DNA of 12,757 nt. Origin: Conidiobolus incongruus B7586 (lineage: Eukaryota > Entomophthoromycota > Entomophthoromycetes > Entomophthorales > Conidiobolaceae). Numbering within the stretch: position 1 is the first letter of the stretch; every line of letters starts with the position of its first letter. Under the pieces are notes generated by a model. That model was given only the letters and a program-made list of their open reading frames with translations, was not told where the DNA came from and did not search any database. Of the stretch, positions 1-8,930 are shown piece by piece. The DNA lies in contig JNEM01008277.1 in the NCBI GenBank assembly GCA_000697335.1, positions 1 to 12,757 of the forward strand, written 5' to 3'. Position numbers and translations under genes: made by a program.

Positions 1-32
1 AAGAAGGAGAACTTTTAGAATCTGAAACTTAA
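1..32 (+). CDS. possible C-terminal tail of a plus-strand gene cut by the window edge
   Basis: The frame that starts at base 3 reads EGELLESET and then TAA at 30-32. It is acidic and looks like an ordinary protein tail, and the DNA after it drops at once into AT-only sequence. Ten codons are too few to name a family or to be sure that this is coding. The other two forward frames also stop within the first 25 or so bases. Confidence 0.3.
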   Translation, partial: EGELLESET

Positions 33-1195
33 TATTTTATTGTACAACATTTATACTGTATGACAAGTCAACCTTGCCCAATTCTTGCATATACGGCTTT
101 GAATTATTGACTGAATTCATACTTAACATATTTATTGCTATATTAACTAATTGAATAGATAAAATAAAATAGATGTCATTATTTCTATACAATATCATCA
201 ATATACATCTTGGAGTTTTGAATATGATTTCAATAATAATGACTAAACCAAAATTCCAATGCATTTAGTATGTGTCGAATAACTCTAAATGACTATATAA
301 TAGTAAAATATATAATTATACTTTGAAATTTATATCTAAACAGTATTAAATTGTAACATTTATTTTACAAATCATATTTATCACAATTATAAATACATGT
401 AGTTGATAAAATAATACAATCCAAAATAAGCTAAACCTCAGTATATTTTCAACCTGTATAATATGTTCAAAAGTTTCTAGCATATATTTACTAATTGTAT
501 ATCACATTTTAATTTAAACAATAAAACTCTTAGGAAATATTTTACATCTGATAATCTACTTAGTTAAAATTTTGAATATTATTTCAATATCATTAATAAA
601 ATTTGAATAATATAATAATGAAAATTTAATTTTTTTTTCAAATGAATTAGAAATTGAAAAATATTAAAATTATTGAATAATAGTAATTTATTAGTTAAAA
701 TAGAATATCAAATGCAAATTGCAAAAATTTCAATGAAAATCATATATAGAATAATGTAAAATATATTGAACAAGTATTCGTTTAGTAAAGAGATTTGAGA
801 TGAAAAATAATAAATCAAAATATATATTATAGAGATAAATTTTAAACAAATCAATATATTGAAAGATTATTTTAAAAAATAAGTGAAAATAATTATTATA
901 TTAGTAATTAATGAATGAAAATCATTTTAAAATTGAATTAAAAATATATAATAGGAGATGCAAATATTAAATATTGAATAATATACAAGAATATTATGAT
1001 CGAAAGTATATAAAAATAGATTTAGACTTTAAAAATAATTGAGAATATGAAAAAAACTATACAGATGTGCTCAACTAAACCTAAAAATGTTAATGTGTCT
1101 AAATACATAAAATTTATAAAAATTTGAGAATAATAGAATTACAGTTAAGGGTGATTTTAATTTGCCTGAACAAAATATAAAAATCAGCATATGAT
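33..1195. other. AT-rich intergenic spacer
   Basis: Almost only A and T, with scattered short runs and many stops in all frames. A 75-codon minus-strand frame at 37-264 has the Ile/Asn/Leu-rich make-up expected of AT-rich noise and is not called. The segment next to 1195 should hold the 3'UTR and poly(A) site of the minus-strand eL15 gene, but no clear AATAAA signal could be picked out. No tRNA, repeat array or transposon end was seen. Confidence 0.7.
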
Positions 1196-1965
1196 TTAGC
1201 GGTAACGACGGAGGGAGATGGTGTTGCGTCTCTTCCAGGAACCACGACGACCAGATCCGATGACCTTGTTGTAACCGTGACCCTTACCGATACCACGGTT
1301 CTTTCTACCGGCAGCGGTGAGACCACGAGCTTCACGGTGCTTGTGAACAGCTTTGGTGATCCATTGGATACGGGGATCGCGACGGATAGCCTTGTGGGCG
1401 GGGTCGACTAAGATGACTTCGTAGTACTTGTAGGTACCGTCTTGGTTGACCCAGTAGGAGTTCAAGACACGCAAGTTACCGCAGCGGCGACCGACACGCA
1501 TTTCAGCGGTAGCACGGTGGGAACGGGGGCTCTTGAGTTGATTAATACCTTGGTTGACGGGCTTACCGAAAACAGCACCCTTGGGTTGTTGTCTCTTGCG
1601 ACCACCACGACGGACACGGATGCGGTAGATGACATAACCTTGCTTGGCTTTGTAACCCAAACGACGAGCCTTATCGGGACGAGAGGGGCGGGAAGCACGG
1701 TGGATGGCATTCAATTGTCTATAGAAAAGAACCACGTTAGCATAATGTCAAAAAGTGGAGAGCTGATCATCGGAATGAAGATATTAATCTTCATTAACCT
1801 AAGGGAACAAGGACTGACCTGTATTCCCAGCATCTCACACGGAGTAAATATCTCATGATATCAGATTGCTTCTTCTTAGCTAATTCTTCAACATATTTGT
1901 AGGCTATATTAAACTATTAGTGTTTGTTTACAGATTTGTTTAATTCTTGTATACTTACCACCCAT
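1196..1965 (-). CDS. RPL15: 60S ribosomal protein L15 (eL15), three coding exons
   Basis: Structural protein of the large cytosolic ribosomal subunit. Exons are 1965-1959, 1903-1819 and 1718-1196, with introns of 55 and 100 nt that begin GTAAGT and GTCAGT and end in TAG; CTAAT and CTAAC branch sites precede the acceptors. The spliced protein is 204 aa, the usual eL15 length. It starts [17 protein letters not shown], has the family blocks [43 protein letters not shown] and HKHREARGL, and ends in the basic [13 protein letters not shown]. The first coding exon is only seven bases (ATGGGTG), so the true start lies outside the long third-exon frame; the Met at 1735 in that frame is intronic. The exons are far richer in G and C than the surroundings and prefer C-ending codons, as expected of a very highly expressed gene. 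Identity is firm; exon edges are inferred from family alignment and splice signals. Confidence 0.97.
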
Positions 1966-1988
1966 TTTGGATTATAATTCGTTAGCTG

Positions 1989-2110
1989 CTAAATCAAATT
2001 TGAATTAGTTACTTGTTTTTCCATTTATTGTTTTTTCTTTTTATTTTCTGCTATATGTTTTTTTGCATTCTTTACAAATTTGATTTCTTGATGGATGGAA
2101 TGGTGCTTAC
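1989..2110 (-). other. probable 5'UTR intron of the eL15 gene
   Basis: On the minus strand an exon-like stretch ends ...ATTAACG and is followed by GTAAGCACC at 2110. An ACTAAT branch-like site and a TTTAG acceptor end at 1989, leaving 23 bases (CAGCTAACGAATTATAATCCAAA) before the ATG. The length would be 122 nt. A CAG three bases further on (to 1986) is an alternative acceptor. This is inferred from splice signals only; transcripts are not available here. Confidence 0.5.
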
Positions 2111-2225
2111 CCGTTAATAATAGCCGTGCGAATGGAAAGGAAGGGCTTCCGTACGCTTTTACTAGTATTTGATTGCCAGTTACCCACCATTCTTGTAAAC
2201 CCACAATTCTGTTATTGATATTTTT
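2111..2225 (-). promoter_or_regulatory. eL15 promoter and 5' leader with pyrimidine-rich start tract
   Basis: This patch is clearly richer in G and C than the flanking spacer. Read on the minus strand it has two GTGGGT motifs (in TGTGGGTTTAC and GGTGGGTAACTGG), about 20 bases apart. About 40-50 bases downstream is the pyrimidine run CCCTTCCTTTCC (2134-2145), followed by a 5' splice site. Ribosomal-protein genes in many eukaryotes start transcription inside such a pyrimidine tract and carry paired upstream activator sites. The arrangement fits that, but the bound factor and exact start are inference. Confidence 0.45.
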
Positions 2226-2725
2226 CCAATATATTTCAATTACTATTAATTCAAGTCATTTGAGAATTTTTTTGAAAAATCACATTTTAACCAATTTAAT
2301 ATAATTAATATAATTATTTTTAATAAACTTATTATACCAATTTTTAAATTCTTTTAAGTTTTATATTTTCTGCTAGCATTCTCTCATCTTTCTTATCACT
2401 TATTCTATGTCATAATAATTTTCAAATTAATATATTACATATTGTTTTGAATTTCATTATATGTATCATTTCAATATATCCACCATTTTAATATTGTTGT
2501 TTATATATCATCATACAATTCATTTTCTGGTAATAAAGTACTAATATACAATTTAATTTTATTTAATCTTATGATATGAATACAAAAAATCAAACGGAAA
2601 AAATGAATACATATTGTTAAATATATTTTTAAATATCTTTTCAAAGTTAATAACAAATGTTTTATTCAAAATTCAATGTATAGTTTCGCTTAAATGCTAT
2701 CAGTTGCTAATACATTGGTAATAAT
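2226..2725. other. AT-rich spacer between the eL15 promoter and the branching enzyme 3' end
   Basis: About 500 bases of AT-rich DNA with no coding-like frame and no repeat. It probably holds distal eL15 upstream sequence and the branching enzyme 3'UTR, since both genes are on the minus strand. Confidence 0.6.
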
Positions 2726-4966
2726 TTAGTTTGATTTGAGTTTATAAATTTGAGCAGATCGGTTAGGTAAATAGAGTAGAATCGAATATCTGCGATTATT
2801 CCAGCCTTCATCTAAAGTGAAGTATTGATCATACGTAGGATCAATTCTTTGATGACCACCAAATTCATTGAGATCAGTGTCCAATAACAATTCATATTGT
2901 CCACTAACCTCGACTCCAATCTTATATCCTTGAAAAGATTGGGAGTGATGGAAGTTGAAAACCCACAAAAGTCCAGCTCTTTCGAAAGCAATTACCTTGT
3001 CAGACTCATGTTTGAGGGAAACATAGGCTTGGGGAGCAGATAACCACTGGTATCTATCTTCTAAGTTTTGCAAAGCTTCGTCAAAACGATTTAAATATTT
3101 GTATCTCAAGAGATCATCATCTACCAAATTCCATTGGCGACGACAGTAGTGGAAAGAGTTGCCATTCCCTTCACGAGGGAAATCGAGCCATTCGGGATGA
3201 CCAAATTCATTTCCCTCAAAGTTCAAATATCCTTCACCACCAAGTCCATGGGTCAGCATTCTGATCATTTTGTGGAGAGCAATGCCTCTGTCGATAATGG
3301 GAGTTCTGGGCGAAAGATCAGACATAAATTCGTACATTTCTTTGTCCATTAACCAGAAAGCTATGGTCTTATCACCAACTAAGGCTTGATCGTGGGATTC
3401 ACAATAAGAAATAGTCTTTTCCAAGTGACGGCGATTAGTTAATGTATGAACAATGTTACCGACATTCCAGTCTTCATCTTTTTGCTCTTTGAGTATTTTA
3501 ATCCACATATCGGGAATAGCCATACCCAAACGGTAATCAAATCCAATACCTCCTTCAGAGACGGGACGACAGAGTCCGGGCATTCCTGAGACGTCTTCTG
3601 CGATGGTAATGATGTTAGGATAAACTTTGTGGAGCATGTAGTTAGCTAACATAAGATAGGTGACAGCCTCTTCGTCAACATCACGAACGAAATATTCGTC
3701 ATAATGTCCAGAGAAACCAGTACCAATACCGTGATGAAGATATAGCATGGAGGTAACACCATCAAAACGGAAGCCATCCAAGTGATATTCATCAATGTAG
3801 AATCTCAAATTAGATAACAAAAATTTCAAGGGCTCATAGGCACCATAGTTGAATAAACGGCTATTCCATAAATCATGTCTTCCCTTGCCACCTTCATGAA
3901 AATAGCAACTATCAGTACCGTCAAATTGATTCAAACCATCCATAACATTATTACAGGCATGAGAATGGACAACGTCCAAAAGGACAATCAATCCAAGTTT
4001 GTGAGCGTGATCTACCAATCTCTTGAACTGTTCAGGGGTACCATATCTAGATGAGACGGCAAAAAAGGAGGTAACCTGGTAGCCAAAACTAGCGTAGTAA
4101 GCATGTTCCATAATAGCCATCAATTGAACAGCATTATAACCCAACTTGGCAATCCTGGGTAAAATATTATCAGTAAATTCATCGAAAGTTCCTACACGAC
4201 CTTCGGGAGATGAGATACCAACATGAGCTTCATATACCTTAAGAGATCCTTGCTTGGCTTGAATACGACGCTGTTGAACTAGAGGCTCATTATCGTATTT
4301 CCATTTATACTGTTCAGATGGATTCCAAAAGACTGCATCATAAAGTGGACTGACACTGAGATCTTGAGTAACCCTACGAATCCATGCAGGTAAACGATCG
4401 ATACGAGCTCCTTGAGGTGTGATCATTGAAATCTATTCTCCATCAATTAACATTCATAAAGGCGTTGAAGTTAGTAGTATTTACCTTTATTTTCGATCCA
4501 TGTTTAATGGGAAGATCACCATTAGCTAATCTAGGTAAAGTAATAGACCAAACACCATATTCATCTTTCTTCATAGGATGACTGGTTAAATTCCAATTAT
4601 TAAATTCGCCAATTAAATAAGCTTCAACAGCATTAGGAGCCCATTCCGTATAGACAATACCATCTTTAGTCACTTGAAACCCATACTTTTCATATGCCTT
4701 AGAGAAATTTTCTATGCCACCTTCATATTGATCAAATTGCTTTAACCAGTTTTCAAGCCTTTGGGTTCTATTAAAACCAACAGGTTAGTTGTTTTAATGT
4801 TAACAATAAATATGTATAGTTACCTAGCACGAATAACATCCTTATAAGGAGATAACCAAGGATCTAATTTAATTAATCCTGGAAGTTCTTCTTCCACTTG
4901 TTTAGACTGAGTTTGGTTCTTTAAATTAGTCTTTGAATTTTCTTCGGCTGTTTGATTTTGAGTCAT
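2726..4966 (-). CDS. GLC3: 1,4-alpha-glucan (glycogen) branching enzyme, three exons
   Basis: Cytosolic GH13 enzyme that cuts alpha-1,4-glucan chains and re-attaches them in alpha-1,6 linkage to branch glycogen (EC 2.4.1.18). Exons are 4966-4824, 4767-4485 and 4432-2726, with introns of 56 and 52 nt; the first has a CTAAC branch site. The product is 710 aa, close to yeast Glc3 and human GBE1. A helical N-terminus and a CBM48-like module ([18 protein letters not shown], about 90-107) precede the catalytic barrel. The GH13 regions are complete: DVVHSH (from 295), [10 protein letters not shown] with nucleophile Asp366, [10 protein letters not shown] with acid/base Glu421, and ESHDQAL with Asp490. 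A C-terminal beta domain with FNFHHSQSF and EFGGHQRID follows. The ATG at 4966 is the first in frame and gives [10 protein letters not shown] before the conserved part. All catalytic residues are present, so it looks functional. It stands alone, with no glycogen synthase nearby. Confidence 0.97.
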
Positions 4967-5043
4967 TTTATAAACTCTTCACAATATAAATTTTAATATG
5001 ATATTGAATAAACATCAAAACTAGGTAAAGATACGATTAGATG

Positions 5044-5051
5044 CTTTTATA
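5044..5051 (-). promoter_or_regulatory. candidate TATA box of the branching enzyme gene
   Basis: TATAAAAG on the minus strand, about 80 bases upstream of the start codon at 4966. Its G and its position set it apart from the AT background, but chance matches are common in such DNA. Confidence 0.35.
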
Positions 5052-5866
5052 TCGTTAATACCAAATGAAAATTAAACTCCTAATCACTTTAATCAGATTA
5101 ATAGATTAAATGTAAAGTGGAATAAAATATTTATAATTTTTAATAGTTTGTGACGTATAATTTTTGTATGAAATATTATATATTTAATAATGATTATCAG
5201 ATGAAATCATTTTTATTTTTCAATTTTAATAAAAGATAAACTAAAGATAATTAGATTATATATTATTTTATCATTTTAACAATGTTTAAAATATTAATTA
5301 AGCCACCTTTTCAATATGAATTAATTTTATAATTGATAACATATCAATATATTTAAATCCCTTTAATCATACTAAAATCATTTGAGCAACAACATGATAA
5401 ATTTAAATTAATATTAATTTTATTATAATGATATATTAATTCAAAAAATTTAATTGATAGACTTATATTACATAACAAATAATAGTAACATATCACTTAA
5501 TTTTGTTATTGATGGATTATTTTAACATTTATGGATCAAGATATAATAATCAAGTCATAAAATCGATTAAGTTTGCATTTTAAAAATGGATTATTTGATA
5601 GTTGATAAGGTTATGGGGAACCAAACTTAATATTTTCCCAAGATAAAATTTCGAGATTAAGATAATAGAATCAAGTCACTGAAAGTTAATTGGTTTAAAA
5701 TTCAAATCAAAATATATTATCATATTATTAATAAATTTACATTACACTTTAAAAAATTGATTAAGTAAATGAATTATTAGTTTTATTGTTTATTATTTCA
5801 AATATATTATACAATTATGAATAACTGTAAACAAATGAATTAATGATATAATATATAATATATTGG
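5052..5866. other. AT-rich spacer upstream of the branching enzyme gene
   Basis: About 800 bases with no coding-like frame. Two imperfect copies of an AATCAAGTCA-containing motif (near 5550 and 5672) are the only repeats noticed, and they may be chance. The region should contain the branching enzyme promoter and the MCM10 3'UTR. Confidence 0.6.
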
Positions 5867-7326
5867 TCATTCGATGATTAATTCAAACTCATCATCGTTA
5901 TTGGTATTTTGATCTTTAGATTTTTCTTTAAATTTTTGAATTTGATGTCTTTTTAGCAATTCTAATGGCGATAATTGACCTTTCTATAATTTATACGTTA
6001 TTGATGTTAAATGAATATATGAATATATTTACTTGATTATTGGATTTAGTAATTAGTTCTTCAATATTACTATTGTTGGTTATCTTCTTTTGATAAGGTT
6101 TTTGAATTTTTGAAGGGATTAAAGGCTTGAAATTTTTAGATCCTATAAATTAAGCTATTATTAAAAATATTCAATAAAGCACATACATATATATACACAC
6201 ACCTAATTGATTGGTTGCTTCACTAATTAATTTAGAACCATAGTTGTTGAAGCTTTTCAAATTATTTCTAATACCTAATATAAATATTCGTGTATTAGAT
6301 AATGTATAGTATATTGAATTACCTAATTGCTTGAATTTCTTTCTTTTCTTTTTCTGATTGCTTAGTCACCGGTTTTTGATTAGGAAATAATTTTTCTTCA
6401 TTTGATAATTCGTAGCACGAAGAGTGAATGGTATTTGATTTAAACTGAAGTAATGGACCAAAAGTACTACAATGATAAATATTAATATATGATATTTAAA
6501 AGATCTGACTCAGTTACCTAGTACTCAATTCCATACGTTTTTTCTTATAGATGGTTTCCATTAAATGGTTATTACAGTATTGGGATTTTTCACTAATATA
6601 ACAACATAAATATTTGCTTCATATTCATAAGCAATTGTAATAAACTTACCCGAATAATATTTCACTGCACTGACTATTATTGGTTATATTTTGGCAAAAT
6701 TTAAAGCCTTTACTAGATCCCAAATTGCTAAAAGATTCTCCCAGTTTTTCATTAGGTGATATAGACTCTATTAAGCTTAAATCTTTATTCATTTTTAAAG
6801 CGATAGAGCCTCCATCCTAATCGGATTCAATATTAAATAATTTATGATAATATTGATTTAGCATTTACCATAGATGCTGGTGAGATAATTTTAGGATTAA
6901 ATAGTATCATTAAATCAAATATACTGAATGGATATTCTGAAGTTTGAATTAATTTACAACTTTAAATCATGATCATTAGTTTGATATCATCAACATTTAC
7001 ATATATTATTACCTCTCAGTTTTGTTATGTATATCAATAAAAATAGGTATTTTCTTAAATGTCTTTAAGCAATATAAATGTGTAAAAATATACCCATTTC
7101 CGAAACTACTCTTTATGATTTTGGGATGCTGAATGATTATTCCAAAAGTATACCAATTATTAATAGTTAGCTTAAAGTTGATACTCTTGAAATCAATATA
7201 TTCACACTGTTTCGATATTGATTGGATAAGTTGAAGATTTTTTGGCGATTCTTTTAAATATTTTGAAAAGTCTTCGTTACTGTTGGCTTGTCTAGTTTGA
7301 TTTAATTCCATTTTGATTGATGTCAT
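5867..7326 (-). CDS. MCM10: Mcm10-like replication initiation factor, eight exons
   Basis: Mcm10 binds DNA and the CMG helicase and helps to start replication forks in the nucleus. Exons are 7326-7013, 6959-6869, 6816-6650, 6592-6518, 6466-6323, 6267-6203, 6142-6033 and 5983-5867. The introns are 49-60 nt, all GT..AG, and every phase fits, giving 360 aa. The evidence is the Mcm10 core: an OB-fold beginning INNWYTFGIIIQHPK (compare WVTFGVI in animal Mcm10), YIFTHLYCLKTFKKIPIFI, and FNPKIISP. A zinc knuckle C176-x8-C185-x11-C197-x2-H200 follows, nearly matching the human C-x9-C-x11-C-x2-H, and then YKKKRMELSTSTFG (human YKKLSAKRADLQSTFSG). The remaining 150 or so residues are Lys/Asn/Ser-rich and end DDEFELIIE. 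The protein is short for the family (yeast 571 aa), with little N-terminal extension, although an upstream exon cannot be excluded. Codons are AT-rich, unlike eL15. Exon structure is my reading of splice signals. Confidence 0.87.
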
Positions 7327-7740
7327 ATAGAATGTACACGATCTATTCGTTTTATAATCGAATTAATTTCATGAAATTATGGGTTTATAAAACTTTATCA
7401 AAACATAAACTGATAAATTTTATTCAATATATCAAACTATTACATACGTTTCTATTAAACACAATATTAGGTTTAAAATATTGAACATAATAAACTATAT
7501 ACTTTATACTATTACATGATAACTTTATTTTACTCCACTATTTAATTCAGGGCTATTCTAATAATAATATTAATACAAATAATATATAACTTTTATTAAT
7601 CACTATAAAAAATGATAAAGTTAAATATATCAATTTGTTACTTGATAATATATTCGAGTAAATGTTTTATAAAATTTTACACTTAACTCCAATTCAAAAA
7701 TTGATATATATTTTTTGAAAATGGTAAATATTACTGTAAT
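7327..7740. other. AT-rich spacer upstream of MCM10
   Basis: About 400 bases, AT-rich, with no coding-like frame. It should include the MCM10 promoter, but no distinct element, such as an MluI-type ACGCGT cell-cycle box, was seen in it. Confidence 0.6.
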
Positions 7741-8315
7741 AGGATTGACAAAGGGTACCATTACCAACTCTAAGATTTCATCTCAGTGGTCAGAAATATA
7801 AATGACTATGTGGTCCACACTTCTAGGGGCCAGGACAACCAGTTGAGTCGCGATGGCTAAATGGTTGGATTCGCCATATGCAATTAATTGTAAATTAGAC
7901 AAATTAGAACGAATGAGAGCCATGTTATATGGTTATATAACAGTGAATAAAATAAAAAAGAGGCTGTAGCAGAATTGGGTTTTATTATTGGAATAAGTAC
8001 GTTGAATAAAATAACTTGTGATGAGTTAAAAGATGGCTTTAGTAACACTCTAAGATAGAGATGTTACTCTTGGAAGTGATGGGTATAGAAAAGAGGATAA
8101 TTGGTCGTAGAGGTGTAATTTTGATTAGTAAAACCAAAAATTGAGCTTCTACGATAGAAGCCACTGGTGTATATAAATATATTTAGAAGTTTGTAGAGGC
8201 GTGGCTGCATAATGGTGTATCCTTGTGATGGTTCCCAGGACTGGTTCCTTGTTCTTGTTTATCTGAAGGAACTGGATGCGACAATTATATACACAAAATG
8301 CTTTTTAATCTTAAA
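7741..8315 (+). pseudogene. decayed gene island, family not recognised
   Basis: This block is clearly richer in G and C than the spacers on both sides. The plus strand shows successive open stretches in different frames with protein-like composition. One begins MAKWLDSPYAINCKLDKLER near 7853. A second reads KKEAVAELGFIIGISTLNKI near 7957. A third includes EMLLLEVMGIEKRIIGRRGV near 8058, and a weaker Cys-rich stretch lies near 8225-8300. None is long, each ends in stops, and the frame changes at least twice, so this looks like a relic rather than a working gene with introns. I do not recognise the family, and it could derive from a host gene or a mobile element. The minus strand also has a 46-codon frame (7923-7783), but its Ile/Leu/Pro/Ser-heavy neighbours look like antisense shadow. 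A hairpin (GCTTCTA/TAGAAGC, 8145-8161) lies inside. Confidence 0.4.
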
Positions 8316-8930
8316 TCAAAAAATGTATATTTTCAAAATCGCTAAAATCGCCTGTTTCAATTTAGGATAATCGTTCAAAAGCACTGGAATCATACCAATA
8401 TAAGGTAAATGACCCTTAATTCTGCCAATAATATGTTTACGTTCTAACCACATTTGTCCCTGATCATATAAACCTCTATCATTCACAGGATTATTATCAC
8501 CCTTAGTTAAAATATATTCTTCACCAGTTTTAGCATCGACGTGTAATTTTAATACTCTGTGAACAATTGGAATAGGACGTCCTGGTAACTTAAACACTAC
8601 AACTTCTCCAATATGAAGAGGAGAAGAGTCTAGATGCTGGAATAATAAATCACCTCTATAAAATGCAGGTTCCATACTTCCACTATAATTTATGATTGAA
8701 AATATTAATATTAGTAAAAATTATCTATACAGATTATATTTACCTCATTACTACTACAACGGGTGATTCGTTATTAGATGCCCAACCCAGAGCCCTCCAT
8801 GACATGTATGAAAAAGATTAAACTGTCAACGTAATCAGAATCTGATTTAACAACTAAAACTTATTAAAATTATGTGTAATATGATGAAAATAATATTATT
8901 ATTCACCTTTCTAATATTAGTATTAGTCAT
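8316..8930 (-). pseudogene. SEC11: broken SEC11 copy: signal peptidase catalytic subunit with premature stop
   Basis: Same exon plan as the intact copy 1.7 kb away: 8930-8907 (MTNTNIRK), 8853-8744 and 8682-8316, with introns of 53 and 61 nt. The catalytic part is complete and identical to the intact copy (SGSMEP, IVHRVL, GDNNPVNDRG). The membrane anchor is interrupted, however: the second exon reads LLNQILITLTV and then TAA at 8820-8818, where the intact gene has Met; all three bases of that codon differ. A further ATG at 8940 lies upstream but is out of frame with this start. Translation from the Met at 8805 would give a form that lacks half of the anchor. The C-terminus is shorter (ILKIYIF, then stop). 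Most differences outside the identical block are synonymous, suggesting long function before a late loss. A sequencing error cannot be excluded, but three adjacent changes make it unlikely. Confidence 0.85.
8344..8776 (-). repeat. 433-bp perfect direct repeat, copy A (SEC11 3' part)
   Basis: Identical base for base to 10020-10452 at a constant offset of 1676, across the end of exon 2, all of intron 2 and most of exon 3. The edges are sharp: T versus C at 8343, and G versus A at 8777, followed by heavy divergence. Read by eye. Confidence 0.93.

Noticed and set aside
37-264. 75-codon minus-strand frame
   Set aside because: Ile/Asn/Leu-rich with no motif, in AT-only DNA; expected by chance.
1719-1818. 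C/D-box snoRNA inside eL15 intron 2
   Set aside because: A GATGATC resembles box C, but no CTGA box D with a terminal stem could be found.
1442-1858. 138-codon plus-strand frame rich in Thr, Val and Ser, and the 82-codon minus frame at 1462-1710
   Set aside because: Both lie on top of the certain eL15 exons in other frames; they are open only because that DNA is base-rich.
3134-3352. 72-codon plus-strand frame
   Set aside because: Antisense to the catalytic part of the branching enzyme; no family resemblance.
4443-4673. Separate 76-aa protein start at 4673
   Set aside because: It is the middle of branching-enzyme exon 2 read on into intron 2; the true exon runs 4767-4485.
7848-7930. tRNA-Ser-like start GTCGCGATGGCTAAATGGTT and box-A/box-B-like words nearby
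   Set aside because: No anticodon arm, T arm or closing acceptor strand could be folded, and the words overlap coding-like sequence; no second copy in the window supports a SINE.
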